Positions 21,812-34,919 of a stretch of 64,000 nucleotides of DNA are shown piece by piece. Under the pieces are notes generated by a model, which was not told the DNA's origin, did no database searches, and was given only the letters and a program-made list of their open reading frames with translations. The DNA is from Smallanthus sonchifolius (lineage: Eukaryota; Streptophyta; Magnoliopsida; Asterales; Asteraceae), in the NCBI GenBank assembly GCA_023525975.1, contig CM042023.1, positions 186,001 to 250,000 on the forward strand, written 5' to 3'. The translations under genes were made by a program, and so were the position numbers. Every line of letters begins with the position of its first letter. The first letter of the stretch is position 1.

Positions 21812-22433
21812 TTATTATATTTTGGTAAAGAGAAAGAAGTAATTTAGAAGAAAAAAAAATATGTAAAATTAATTAAGATATTAGAGGAAGAGGAGAATTT
21901 TGATATGATGGGGAGCATAGATCGATCAGAATTTTAATTATCCGGTTCGTTCCCTCCTCTCAAGTAATCTAACTCGGTAGCTTGTTACTTATATATATGT
22001 TTCATGTTTAATTTCTTATATGTATATTTATGGATTCAGCAAATTAAATATATATATATATATATATTCTCTTATGACTAGTAGTAAGTACTTATATAAT
22101 AGTCAAAAGTCAAACGGCTTACAATAGTGTTATGTTTTTTTGTTTATAACCAATAATTTCGCCTTATTTGAATTTTTAAAAGTAAAATTATTCTAAGTTT
22201 GCTTAATTAATACATTAATTATTTAAATTTAAAACAAGTAATAGAAAAATAAAACCGGCCTCTTCTATCAAATTTAGAGCTGCATGACATTCATCTTTAA
22301 AAGGACAAACACAAACATATGCTGATTTGACTAATTAATGGATTTGATAATATATATACCATGACTAGACCGACTCTGCTCTCATTTCTTCTGTTTTTAT
22401 ATTACATGCATTGTAGACTTGTACTAAACCTAG

Positions 22434-22493
<60 letters not shown>

Positions 22494-23053
22494 GGAGATA
22501 CAAGTATCAACGCAGATGGATGAGATAAACATAAAAGGCGAATCACATCTCCAAAATAACTAACTTGTATTAAAGGGTGTCCAACCTCAAACATATATAT
22601 GTAAAAGACCGTGCCTTTAATTGTATTTTGACCCTACATCTAACTCAAATCATCATATTTGGATCTTGTGAACAGTAAATACTTCTTTTCCTTCTTAAAA
22701 AACTAGCACAAATACAATAATGAGAATATTAATTTAATTGTAGGAATCATATGGTATTCAGTTTTTCACCAGCTAAATTAAGCACGTTTGTTCTAATTTG
22801 AATTTAGTAAAATATGATGGTTTATACTTATTTATTAAAACACTAGGTTATAATGCCGTGAATTACACACGGGTTTGAATAATAAAAAAAAACGATATAA
22901 TCATAACTTTAACACGAGGATTTAAATTTAACCTCAGATGAAACACAAGCATTTCAGATTCCCCTTAACCAATTCAATAACGTAGTTGCTAACAACATAA
23001 GTACAATCAATTTTTTCCATGATATTGTTCAACATAATTAACAGTTAAGAAGA
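21812..23053. other. Non-coding with (TA)n tracts
   Basis: Short (TA)n near 22049-22068 and a long one at 22438-22490. Otherwise AT-rich, with no gene recognised. Confidence 0.6.
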
Positions 23054-23059
23054 TTAATA

Positions 23060-24570
23060 GGTAAACAAAAACCATTGATTAAGCAAAAGAAAGCCTGGTG
23101 GTTGATACACTGAAAGAGCTGACTTTAAGTGGAGTAGCAACAACCAGTGGAGCTTCTGATGAATCACTGACTGCAGATTTCTCATGCATGAAACGGCTAT
23201 CAACAATTGAGTCGTCTTTGGCGACAATCTTGTAACAGTAGCAAATATTAAGACCCACTTGGTTTCTGTAGCATTCGTGTGACCCGTCTTCACATGCTGT
23301 AAGTTCCATATCACACTGAATTTGCCCACAATGGCAAACAGGTGGCGGCGTTCTTGCTTCCCCTCTTCAGTAACCTGTGTCAATTCATTAAAATTCCAAT
23401 AAATTTTAAAAAAACTAACTCTAGATTTATATTAAGATGTTGCAGTAAATACACTAATCAATAAAAATAATATGAACAATAAAGGGTACTAAACGGGTCA
23501 TTTTGGCGGGTTCAACGTAACACGAACCCAAACATGACACAAACACAAAATGTGTCAGACATATGAAACTGAGTACGACAAAAATATTTACGGGTTGACA
23601 CGACCCGTTTAACCCGATAGTTTTTTCCTCATATTAACACTTTAAAATTAAAATTTTACAAAAAAAAAAATACAAAACAATTAACACTATAAAACAATTA
23701 CATTTAAATTATAAAATCTTATCTCAATTTCTCTTTTAAGTTTTAAATTTTGACATAAAATACTCAACCAACTTAATTTATTACATGAACACGAAAACTA
23801 ATCGGAACAACCAATAATGAATTGGAGCATACAAATCGGAACAATAATTAATTATTGTTTAGTAGATTAAACATACAAATCAGTCCAAATTAAAATCGCA
23901 GCAAAACAATTAGACCAAATCATAATCGGAAAAAACTTATAGAATAAATACAGATACTGAATCTAAATTGAGGTAACTGTTTCTTTCAAGTTTGAGATTG
24001 TATGAGCAGAGAAAAATTGTCATAGTAAAAACCTAAATCACAGAAGAACAAAATCATCACTGCTTCAGCAATGGTTAAAATTTTTCAAAGTTAATCATTT
24101 TGCCTCCTATATGACTCACCACACATAACATAGTATTCGTTTCTGACGCAGGTGGTGATTGTCTCGACACATGACCACCAAGCAACGGTTCTTGAACAGT
24201 ATCCTGATCATGTTTATTGGCATTTGTTCTTTGTGAGTGAAAGAAACTCACAGTAGGAGTGTGACTTCTAGATAGAGATCCAACAAAACTGCACAATAAA
24301 AGATATATAAATAAATAAGATGTATGTAACTATGTATATATAAACATATGACAATTGTCAAATGCATTTTTTATGTGAAAAGATACATAATTTTCTATAA
24401 ATCAAGAATTCAACAATCTCACAATCTGATTTAAACCTGTAGGATACTCTCTCGGGGAAAGAATTGTCATCAACAGATGGAATTGGCACACTTGGAGTGA
24501 AATTTGATAACACAGGAACCGTTGATTGTTCGTCTAGCGGCTCGATCTGGATAATTTTTAAACAACTTCT
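23060..24570 (-). pseudogene. Exon-like fragments of an unrecognised gene
   Basis: Three minus-strand blocks look like exons. At 24560-24440, TTATCCAG precedes an open block reading IEPLDEQSTVPVLSNFTPSV and ending at AG|GTTTAA. At 24290-24110, TTGTGCAG precedes a block reading FVGSLSRSHTPTVSFF and, later, VQEPLLGGHVSRQS. The first two join in phase. At 23370-23082 a Cys-rich block (PPPVCHCGQIQCD, CYRNQVGLNICYCY) runs to a stop. I cannot name the protein. It could be a low-expression gene with further exons up to about 25.4 kb, or gene pieces carried by a transposon. 23490-23640 holds dispersed-repeat words. Confidence 0.35.
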
Positions 24571-24579
24571 AAAGCACAA

Positions 24580-25555
24580 ATTGAGAGTAAAAATGTAGTC
24601 CTAACATCATTTGACCTGTAGGGTTCGATTCGGAACATAGAAATCAAAGGAAAGAATCGCAGCAAACAAATTAGACCAAATCATAATCGGAGCAAACATT
24701 TGGAATAAAAACAGAAAACATCAAAAAAAATTACATGCACGTCTATGAATTCTAAAACTAACCGTATCAAAACCCTAATCATTCGGCACTTAGAAATTGA
24801 AGGAAATAATAAAGAATTCAAATAAAAAATACAAATCGGAGTTAACGAATCGTACAAAACAATAAGCAAACGGATATAAAAATAAAAGATTCAAAGTAAA
24901 CATACCGATTCGTGAGAATCGTGTAAACGACCGAACAAATTCGTACTTAAACTAATTTCAAAACCACCCACCATAATTTGACAAACAAGTGCTTATTATA
25001 ACCCTCCCATCATATAACATTTGAAGTCAAAGGAGTTAATTTTATGCTTGAAAACTAACATAGATCTAAAATTGGTGTCAACTAATGTAAGAAGAATGAT
25101 AAATTCAGATATGATTTGAAATAAAAACAACTAAATTCATTGAAGCATTTTAACAAACAGTTGGCAGGCATTCCACCTGACATCGACATCTTCTTTAGAT
25201 TGGAGGGAATTGAAATTCAAAGAATAACATGCAGCTCTAAAGTTTCATTATCAACGTACGTAACGAATCATGATGGAGAAGGAGCAGGTAGATTGAATCC
25301 GGCGACAACCATTGGACAGAACGTTTGATAAAACAGGTTATTCATTCTTGAGATCCAAAGAATAACAAACAGCTTGATAAAACATACCTATTGGATCTGG
25401 CGTATGAAAAACGAAGCTTGAAGACCAAAACCGGCGATAAGAGGGAGAAGGAGATGCAGGTGAAGGAGGCGCAAGTCAAATTTAGGTTTAGATGAAAATT
25501 GGCGGGAAAATATTTGGGAGAGTGAATCTGGCATAATTTATAGTCATTTATTAGG
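24580..25555. other. Non-coding, possibly upstream part of the fragmentary gene
   Basis: No open frame of note. Repeated words such as GACCAAATCATAATCGGA (24675-24692, also near 23912-23929) show local duplication. Confidence 0.4.
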
Positions 25556-25905
25556 TTGAGCAAGTGGTGTGGTAATAAAGCGCACCCCACTTGGCGCCAC
25601 GTCACTACCCTCATTATCACACCACCCATCACTTGGAAAGGGGTATACCCGTGTGATTGTGGTGGTGTGATACTTAAATGTTTATTTTTTAATTTTCATT
25701 TAAATAAAATAAAAAATAATATTTCAACGGCTTTATAAACGTTAAAGTAGGCGAATCACCCCGTGAAAAAAATCACGCCAAGTTATCACGCCCCCTTTCA
25801 TGCGACAAGGGGGCGATGTTCCATCTTAATCACGCCGTGATTAACCATGCCACATAGGATGACGGCGTGGTAATCACATGTATACCGGATGACCTTAAGG
25901 ATACT
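25556..25905. mobile_element. Possible PIF/Harbinger-type non-autonomous element
   Basis: GC-rich ends with many GTGGTGTGATA/ATCACACCAC words, ATCACGCC repeats and an internal AACGGCTTTATAAACGTT resemble Harbinger-like MITEs. I could not define exact TIRs. Confidence 0.3.
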
Positions 25906-26520
25906 AGTTTTTTAACTTTATTTACCAACACATACTAAATAACTTTAAAACTAATGTTCTAGTGAGTAGTGACTAAAGTTTTTAGCTACATGTTTTTGTT
26001 TGAAACTCTACATTTCATAACTTCTGGAATGTATTTACTTTATCATTTAGAGAAAAAAAATTACTCATCATCTTACAAAAGTGGAGAATACCGTAAATAA
26101 CTTATTGACCGACATATAACTTTAGCAGTATACCGGATCTTGATTGTAATCCAATTTAAATATTTTTTTAAGATGAAGATCTTGATGATAATAATTTTGT
26201 TGGTATATTTTGAGAAGGTATAAACTTTAGTAAAATAATTATTTACTTCTTTTCCACTATCGGGCAAAATCGGATTACAACCAAGCCATTTTGTGTTGCC
26301 AACGTTGCGTTATATCATTTACATTGGACATGTTATTAAGGCCATAAAACATTTACAAGTTAATAATTTATTTAAAGTTGAGATTGTAATAACGTCAATA
26401 AAGTATTCACAATGATGCTCTGAGAATGTACATACCATTTAGCAAGGTATGTTGGTTGGATTTGAGACATACATATATTGCCTTTTGTTAAGTTAAAAAC
26501 ATGGAGACAAAGTGCACTTT
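25906..26520. other. Non-coding
   Basis: AT-rich sequence; nothing recognised. Confidence 0.5.
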
Positions 26521-26677
26521 TGTTAACAAATGAACATGATAAAGAAAAGATAGAGGTTCTGTATTACCCAAATGAAGATTAGTTTACAAATGAAGAAGAA
26601 AGCAATATTAAATAGAAAGATAAATGGGCCTGGGCTAAGGCCCATAACAGGGCCCATAACAACTAATTATGCTAACA
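26521..26677 (-). repeat. 3' LTR of the copia element
   Basis: Pairs with 29754-29898. It contains a duplicated GGCCCATAACA word not present in the partner. Confidence 0.85.
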
Positions 26678-26690
26678 TCTCCCCTCAAAC

Positions 26691-29131
26691 TCACAATGTA
26701 ATAGAAATAAGCATTGAGAGTTTGTCACACAAAAAACGAAACCGAGACGCCGATTGAGCCTTGGTAAAAATATCTGCAATCTGCAAGGCTGATGAAACAA
26801 AAGGAAGTGAGATGGTCCCGAGCTGAAGATGATGGCGAGTAAAATGACAATCTATCTCAATGTGTTTTGTTCGTTCATGAAAGACAGAGTTCTTGGCGAT
26901 CTGCATAGCACTTTGATTGTCACAATGTAATGGGGTAGGCGAGAAAACAACCCTCCATATTTGCTAGAAGCCATCGTAACCAAACAATTTCACATGTAGT
27001 CACAGCCATAGCACGATATTCAGCCTCAGTGGAGGACCTAGAGACAACGTCTTGTTTCTTGCTTTTCCATGAGAATAGGGAATCACCAAGGAAAATACAG
27101 AAACCAGTAGTGGATTTACGATCATTGGGATCACTATCCCAATCAGCATCACTATAGGTACGCAATTCCAGAGAAGACGTAGAAGGGAATAAAAGACTTT
27201 GAAACCGAGTGCCACGAAGATATCTCAAAATACGAAGAACAGCTCCCTAGTGAACAGAAGTATGAGCGGTAACAAACTGGCTAATCACATGAACATCATG
27301 GGTGATATCAGGGCGAGTAACTGTAAGATAAACCAAACTACCTACAATGGTACGATATAGGCTCGGATCAGATAGAGGAACACCATCAGTGGGAGAGTAA
27401 CGTGCATTGGTTTCAAGAGAAGTGTCTGCAATTCTGTTATTAGAAAGTCTTGCACGTTGAAATAGATCAGAAATATACTTCGTCTGAGAGAGAATATATC
27501 CCTTTTTAGATTGAGCTACCTCAATGCCCAAAAAATACAGTAATAATCCCAAATCTTTCATAGCAAAACGATGGGCCAAGTCACGTTTCAAGGATTCAAT
27601 GCCATCATAATAATCGCTTGTAATAATCATGTCATCCACATATAAAGACAAGAGAATGCGTCCAACATTCGTACATCGAACAAATAATTCCGAATCATGA
27701 TTGCTAGGGAGAAAGCCAAGGGAAGTGATGACTGTAGAGAATTTTTCAAACCAGGCACGAGGGGCCTGTTCGAGTCCATATAGAGCTTTTCGAAGCCGAC
27801 AGACTTCACCGGGCTGATGAGCTATTCCTAGGGGTGGAGTCATGTAAACCTCCTCATGAAGATCACCATTCAGAAAAGCATTTTTGACATCCATTTGATA
27901 GATCTTCTATTGTCGAATGGACGCAACAACAATTAAAGTACGAACTGTTGTCATTTTTGCCACAGGGGCAAAGGTATCCTCATAATCCATACCATACATT
28001 TGCGAATATCCTTTTGCCACAAGTCTGGCCTTGTACCGTTCAAAAGAGCCATCAGACTTTGTTTTAATCATATACACCCAACGATAACCAACCTTATGTT
28101 TTCCTGGTGGTAGAGGAACCAAATCCCAGGTGTGAGTCTGATGAAGAGCAGTGAGCTTTTCAGCCATAGCATTTTGCCATAGAGGGTCAGAGACAGCCTC
28201 TCTATATGATTCTGGTTCAGACAGATGATGAATTCCCGCAATCAATGAACTAAATGAAGCAGAATATGCAAAGTCTGGTAATTGAGTAGACTTGTATGCA
28301 CGAGTAGTCTTTCTCGGAGGTGGAGGAGAATCAACATTGGTGCCAGATGACGTGGAAGGTTCATGAACTGGCACATCATGTGCAACAAAAGTATCTGGAG
28401 CAGGCATATTAGGATCAACCGACGAAACCGGAACATCAGAGGTTGGGGCATCAATGTTGCTAGCAAAAGGATCAATATTTTGAAGATCTGACTTTGTTAG
28501 ATCATGGGACTTAGCTGGAATCGAATAGAATGAAATATGTTTAAGAAAGGTAACATGTCTTCATACATATAACTTCTGACTTATAGGATCAAAACAACGG
28601 TATCATTTTTGTCCTGTGCCATATCCTTTGGGACCACTGCATAGCCTAAGAAAACACATAAGGCTGACCTATTTGTTAATTTGTCTCGTTCAACATGAGG
28701 ACGAAGAGCAAAGCAAGTACATCCAAAAACCCGTAATTCACCATAATCTGGGCGTTCACCGAAAAGACTTTCAAATGGAGACATCGCATCATTGTGAAAA
28801 GTAGGGATCCTATTAATCACATGTTGGGCGGTCAGAAGTGCTTCTCCCAAAAAGACATTAGGTACTTCAGCAGATAAAAGGAATGAATGAGCGATTTCCA
28901 TAATATGACGATGTTTCCTTTTAGCAACACCATTCTGTTAAGGGTGTGAGTAAAAGACGATTGGTGTATGGTACCATCTGATGCAAGCAACTGAGTAAAA
29001 TCATTAGAGGTGTATTCACCCCCTAGGTCACACCTGAAACACTTTATCACAGCCGAATGCTGCGTTTGAACATAAGCCCTAAATGTTTTATAAATGTCAA
29101 AGAACTCAGATCTACGTTTCATAAGGTACAC
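26691..29131 (-). pseudogene. Copia pol: integrase, reverse transcriptase, RNase H fragments
   Basis: 29131-28581 gives integrase-core pieces (DLGGEYTSNDF, MEIAHSFLLSAEVP) with a frameshift near 28920. 28407-27907 carries the linker to reverse transcriptase (TWDLVPLPPGKHKVGYRWVY). 27894-27247 holds the RT core with MDVKNAFLNGDLHEEVYM and the catalytic SLYVDDMIIT. 27228-26691 holds RNase H (YSDADWDSDPNDRKSTTGFC, SSTEAEYRA) and the usual end IADIFTKA. Stops fall near 27240, 27900 and 28500, so no full polyprotein can be made. Confidence 0.93.
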
Positions 29132-29194
29132 CCAGGTATAACGAGTGTAATCATCAATAAAGGAAACATAATAACGTGAACCACCCTTAGTGGA

Positions 29195-29335
29195 TAATAA
29201 GTTGTTATGGGCCTTGTTATGGGCCTTAGCCCAGACCTAGTTATATTTCTATTAATGTTGCTTTCTTCTTCATTTGTAAGCTAATCTTCATTTGAGTAAT
29301 AGAGAGCTTCCATCTTTTCTCTGTCATGTTATCAA
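29195..29335 (+). repeat. Extra copia LTR piece in opposite orientation
   Basis: Contains TTATGGGCCTTAGCCCAG, TTCTTCATTTGTAAGCTAAT and CTTTTCTCTGTCATGTT, which are the reverse of the flanking LTRs. It marks a second, inverted insertion or rearrangement where gag should be. Confidence 0.75.
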
Positions 29336-29344
29336 AACCGAACT

Positions 29345-29515
29345 ACAGCAGAATTACCGCAAACTTCAAATAACCGCAAACTTCAAATTAACCGCAAACT
29401 TGAGGTAATCGCAAACTTCGACTACCGCAAATTTCGAATATCCGCAAACTTAAATTACCACCAACTTCGAAACCGCAAACTTCGTGAACAAACCGCAAAC
29501 TTTGAAAAACGGGAC
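29345..29515. repeat. Array of ACCGCAAACTTC words
   Basis: About ten copies with small changes at irregular 12-20 bp spacing, between the inverted LTR piece and the copia primer site. Confidence 0.85.
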
Positions 29516-29753
29516 AGAAACGAGGTCTAAACCTGTCAATATGTCATGAAGCTCTTCCAAATACTCAAGTCAGTTCAAATAAAACGAAATTCGTAACTTT
29601 GATACCTCATGAGTCAACGAACTGAGCAGAAGCGACAACGAACGAAATAACCCTTCAACAACGAACAAACCAAACAACGAACGAGCCAACAACTGAGCGG
29701 AAGCGACAACAAAGATCTTCAATCAAGCATGCATAGAGTTGGCTCTGATACCA

Positions 29754-29898
29754 TGTTAACAAATGAACATGACAGAGAAAAGATGGAGGCTCTCTATTAC
29801 TCAAATAAAGATTAGCTTACAAATGAAGAAGAAAACAACATTAAATAGAAAGATAACTGGGACTGGGATAAGACCCATAACAACTGATTATGCTAACA
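29754..29898 (-). repeat. 5' LTR of the copia element
   Basis: Partner of 26521-26677. On the minus strand it ends directly at the primer-binding site. Confidence 0.85.
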
Positions 29899-29960
29899 AA
29901 TTTCAGCTCAACCATAGCTCCTCAAACATCAAGCAATCGGTAAGTCACTCATGAGGATAG

Positions 29961-32182
29961 TGTAACATTTCCGATTTTTCCATGTAACCGTTTTTGATGC
30001 AATGCACAAGTATTCAATTTCAATTCTTGTACAATAACTATGCTATAAGTACTTATATACGATTGATTATGTTGCAATAATAGCTAAAACAAACCTTCGT
30101 CATCTCACTAAACTCGAGGATCAAATTCGACTAAAACACAAAGCGACGCTAAGACTACAAAGATACAAGGACTATTCTTGAAATTTCCAAAAAATCTACA
30201 CAAGCACGGTCGCGCTTAGCATAAGCACGGTCGCGCTTATAGTTTCAACCACGATCGTGCTCACTATGAGGCACGGTCGCGCCTCCGACGCAGTTTGACT
30301 TCTGAAAAGTCAAACCGACTCAAATCTTATCCAAAAATAGAATTGAGACGCGTTTTAGAAACCGCGGTGTATACAGAAGTCGATATTCGGTAAATTAAGA
30401 CCTAGACACGGCCCAATACACATCCAATCGAACGAATCCTTGCAATTTTACCCGGACTTTCCATTCTTAATCTAATCGTGTAATTATGATAGAATCAAAC
30501 GAATTAAACTATTATAATAACTTCGTACGACTTCCATAAACCTATCTCAACCCAAAAATCGTCTGATCATCACCGCTATTCCTCTGCCGATCCTGGAGAA
30601 CCACGATTTCTTCCTCGAAGCCGACGTCACTCGTTGCCCCATTCTAAACAGGTTAGTAGTAGTCCAATTGGTTCGTCTCTTCACCCTGATCAAAAGCCCT
30701 AAACTAATTCGTTGCTACATTACACAAATAATCAGATTTTAAAACTTGGTTTTGAAATAAAAACGATTTAATCAAACTGCACAATGGATGTGTTATAAAC
30801 GCAATTAAGTAGTAGGGTTGGGTTCGCAAACATCCATTGAACGAAAGCCCTATAATATCAAACGATTTTATTACAAGGATTAAGTGAATTGTGTTCTGGA
30901 CAAGACTAGACACGGTCGCGCTCATCATGGAGCGCGGTCGTGCCTGACCTAGCACAGTCGTGCCCGAGTCATGGCCCGGTCGTGTTTGTCGAGCAAACAA
31001 AGTCCTGACCTAAACCAACCCTAGACGCGGTCGTGCCGGACACGAGCACGGTCGTGCTCTACGGACAGACCCTTTTGAAGCCTTCTGACTCGACCACGGG
31101 CGCGCCTCAGACGCCACGGTCATGCCCGGACAAGAGCGCGGTCGTGCCTTTCACGAGCGCGGTCGTGCTCCTTAAAAACAGAATCTTTATTTTTATTTTC
31201 TCCTTATTGAACTCGATAAGCTATATTAAATAACAATTCCTATAGTTATTTTTATATAAATACTTATATATCTCACACTTGGCCTTAAACGAAAATTATT
31301 TATTTAAACCTATAAATGAATAATATACCATAAAACGAACCCTAATCGTACCATCAACCAAATTCACTTTCGATATAATCTAACACAAACAATAACACAA
31401 GATTATACGTTTATTTATTAGGTCGAATCTAGCGAATCCACAACACACCGCCGTTTTCCATTGCTTGTGCAATCTACACTCTGCATAACACGTGAGTTAC
31501 ATAGCCCCTCTTTTACTCTATTTACAAAGCTTTTTGGGGTGGAACATGCGTTCAATTACTATGTTTTCAATTATACACGAATACAGTTTCCATCTTACAT
31601 ACATGTATGCAATTCTGTGCTTTATGCTTGAGTGCTAGGTGTGTAGACTATATACGCTATTCACAATCATTAACTATTAGCCGACAGTATACAGTGATAG
31701 TACTATTGAGTCTGACAAACCCACCCAGGTAGGGTGACTGTTGCTGACAACACGATTTGATTTCAGTTACAAAGGTTTGATTGAATACACAGGTCACACG
31801 ATGGTTTCTCTCCATAAACGTCTTTATTGACATGTTTTGTATGAACTGTATACACACAACACGTTTTTGCTATCACACAACAAAACCTGTGTTTTCTCAC
31901 CAACTCTTGTAGTTGACCCTCTCATTTTAACCATGTTTCAGGTACCAATGTTTGAAGTGATCAAGATATGCTACACATAGGATTTGGACCTAGTTTTAAT
32001 TGAACCAGTTATATTTTGATGTAATTTTCATTATTGTTTGGTGGATTGAATCTATGTTTTGTTGAACTTGTTTGATTGCAATGAAAACGATTATTTATTA
32101 TTTAAACTTTAGTAAACCATGAGCAATGAACAGTCTGCACGCTTCACGCCCCGACGTTTCCGCCGTCGGTTGGGGTGTGACA
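29961..32182 (+). repeat. 5' LTR of the young element
   Basis: Contains about 14 copies of a near-palindromic GCACGGTCGTGC/GCACGGTCGCGC word at 30207-30297 and 30908-31170. Short open frames inside are not genes; they appear again in the 3' LTR. Confidence 0.93.
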
Positions 32183-32185
32183 GAT

Positions 32186-32197
32186 TGGTATCAGAGC
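32186..32197 (+). promoter_or_regulatory. Primer-binding site (initiator tRNA-Met type)
   Basis: TGGTATCAGAGC starts three bases after the 5' LTR. Confidence 0.9.
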
Positions 32198-33466
32198 CTT
32201 GGTTATAGGGATTTAGGTTATTAGACACCTTGACCTAGACTATAACCTTAGGACACCCATTATTTACCATACTCTATGAATATATGATATGCTACATGCT
32301 ATGTGTTACATGCTATGTGTTACATGCTTACCATATTTTATTTTATCATGGTACCTAAATTGTTAGAATTCATAACTTACTAGACTATATCTAAACAGTA
32401 AATTAGATAAAATAACGTCCCTACCCTTACCCTAAACCTCATAACCTTCTTGTCTACTTCTTTATCATTATCATCATAGCATGTGGAATCTTCATGGAGT
32501 TAAATCTATAAAATTTAATTATTTCTTCGTTAAGGTTTTAAACTTTGTTAATTATTAGAGGACACGTGCAATCTGGAAGGGTGACACCTGTATTCCAGGT
32601 TTTCTGTCTAGGAAAGCATTTCGTATAAATCCCAATCAACCGAGGGACCCGTATGCTTTCCTGGGAATTCCCGGGATGAGTGTTACTTATAGGCTAAAGC
32701 ACGTCTCCTTGAGAGTTATATAAGTTTAATTAACCTTAATGTGTCATAGTATTCAAGTGATTATGTCACTATTTGAGTACAATCCAAACTAGGAATATCA
32801 GTTTTTGTTTGGATATTTTTACATGTTACCCTAAGTAATTTCAATACATGCTACAATACATGATAGTTTATGTATCACACTACTTGATAACCCTTGTGCT
32901 TACATTCATTACTATCTACATACTACATATGTGTTTCATTAAAGTGTTATCCTAAGTTTTAAACACACAAACACACACACCAAAGTTTTCATACACCCTT
33001 AAATTCACACATATAATGCCACCACCCTTGTGATCTAAATCTAAACTATTGAGCCTAAGGCCCACCAATAATAAACTAAGAAGCCCATCTATCTTTCAAG
33101 AAGAAGAAGTCCACTGAATGCATAAACCTTACATTCGGACCACAAGGCCCAGTCCATAATAATTCTCATCATGACCATGAGCCCAACAATAGTACTATTA
33201 ATATATGATGGCCGGAAGAGTGTGTAGGCCCATGAGGGATTCTGGCTAAGGAAAGACAGGGCACTTAAGTGTGTTTTAGTGACCCACCCCCCTTTCCTGG
33301 GAATGCTCCTCAGGGATGCATGCTTATAGGTCAAGTGTGTTTCTAAAATACTATTGTGGAGACTCGGTGTTATGACTAGTCAAACTCTAAACCTATGAGA
33401 TCCCCTACATCTAACACTCGATATTTCACTATCACTTACAACCTTTTCATTGTTTCTCTGCTAGAT

Positions 33467-34012
33467 ATGGACTCCTACACTCCTTCCTCCCCTGTATACC
33501 GCCCCGGAGTAGAATCTGATTGGGAAGAAGACATCGGGACACCCGTATATCGGTCACTAACACCTCCAGCTGCTAGACCAAGAGTTGATGTAAGTGCAGA
33601 TTGGACTAGGAACACCGGCCCAAGACTTCGAACACCTGGATCACCCCCATTAAGAGACCCGTATTTGATGCCCGACCCGTATCATCCTAACCCTTGGGCA
33701 AGGCATACCATGGCACCCATTAGTGCTATGGGAATCCCAATCAGCGACATTCACCGATATGTGAGGACCTCCGAGTTTGAGAGGCAAAGGATGGAGCACG
33801 AAGTAATACACGACTTGCAAGGACAAAGAATGGATAGCCTAGTGAATCAATTAGGGCACCAAAAGGAGTTAATTTCCATCCTCGAAAGAGAAATGCTTGA
33901 GAATCGCACGGAAACAGCTAGGGCCGAGGCCAGATCAACTACCCGAATGACCATAGCGGTGCTCGTCTTGGTGATTATCTCCCTTCTAGTGGGAAACTAC
34001 CAGAGGCGTTAG
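33467..34012 (+). CDS. Coiled-coil protein with C-terminal membrane segment, encoded by the non-autonomous element
   Basis: This is the only substantial open frame in the interior: 181 codons from ATG 33467, chosen as the first ATG with a proline-rich start (MDSYTPSSPVYRPGVESDW). The frame is open 24 codons further upstream without an ATG. The first ~95 residues are Pro/Arg-rich and probably disordered (SLTPPAARPRVD, PGSPPLRDPYLMPDPYHP). Residues ~100-155 form a heptad-like helix (VIHDLQGQRMDSLVNQLGHQ, ISILEREMLE). The last ~20 residues are a hydrophobic segment, TIAVLVLVIISLLVGN, followed by YQRR, the layout of a tail-anchored protein. There is no zinc knuckle and no protease motif. It occupies the place of gag. 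I do not recognise a family; an env-like or defective gag-region product is possible. Confidence 0.55.
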   Translation: MDSYTPSSPVYRPGVESDWEEDIGTPVYRSLTPPAARPRVDVSADWTRNTGPRLRTPGSPPLRDPYLMPDPYHPNPWARHTMAPISAMGIPISDIHRYVRTSEFERQRMEHEVIHDLQGQRMDSLVNQLGHQKELISILEREMLENRTETARAEARSTTRMTIAVLVLVIISLLVGNYQRR

Positions 34013-34919
34013 CAGAAATTTCTATTTATTGTCCTTAAATTTCCAACTTGAAAACTTTTCCTTATGTTTTTGAATAATGTCTACCATTTCAGCATTTAAT
34101 AAATTTTATATTTTTCCAAATTCTAAAGTTATTATTCATTGTTCATCCATCATATTTTCATTAAGATCCCTCAAGTATCACCTTCTTCATTCAATACGAT
34201 TTCATCTTCTTCGTAACCAAATCATCATATTGGATTTAAACAACCTCGTTATTTTCAAAACCAAACGTTTATCGAAATTTTAAAAATATCAGAAACATAA
34301 ATTTCCCATAAACATTTTCGCTTTACAAGGAAAAATTAATACAACCTATTTTATGGAAATATTACTTCAAATTGATACAAGCATGATTTTCCTCATTACA
34401 GTAATTATTTTTAAACATTGGCTAAATTAATATACGACTACTTGTTTAGCCAATAAGTCATCTTAAAATAATCCCTTCATAATAATTAAAATTTTTTTTT
34501 TTAAATTTAAAGATTTTTCCTGTAAATGGTCTATTCATTTAGGTTATTTAACTCAATAGTTTCATTACTTTATACATCTATAACCAAGAACAATTTACAA
34601 TTTCCTATTTTCAAACAAAGATCAATTATTTGTAAACACATTCCTCTGAGTGTTTTCAGAACCCCTCGTTACTTTTCACTTGCCGCTTCAAGAGACAATC
34701 CGTACCGCGTAGATGTTAAACATCCCCACAAACCTCAACGATATTTAAAGGGGCTAGAACCTAACTACCACATCTTACAAGAACGACAATAACACACTTC
34801 TCCGCAACACTAAATCGTATACAAAACCCGTCAGTACACATCACCCGCGAAGTTCAATACTCACGTTCACAATATATTCAATGCAATCTTATGGTACATA
34901 AAACTCAATTATTCTCAAT

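Larger units (their letters stand above)
26521..29898 (-). mobile_element. Decayed Ty1/copia element with short LTRs
   Basis: LTRs of about 150 bp lie at 26521-26677 and 29754-29898 (minus-strand ends TGTTAGC...GTTAACA). The primer-binding site is TGGTATCAGAGCC on the minus strand at 29753-29741, and a purine tract GAGGGGAGA lies beside the 3' LTR. The flanks are ACTTT and AATTT, a possible mutated TSD. The order integrase, reverse transcriptase, RNase H on the minus strand is the copia order. The gag region is missing; in its place are an inverted LTR piece (29195-29335) and an ACCGCAAACTTC repeat. Confidence 0.88.

Noticed and set aside
30704..31857. Open frames in the 5' LTR, duplicated in the 3' LTR
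   Set aside because: They span the palindrome array and non-coding LTR sequence and show no protein features.
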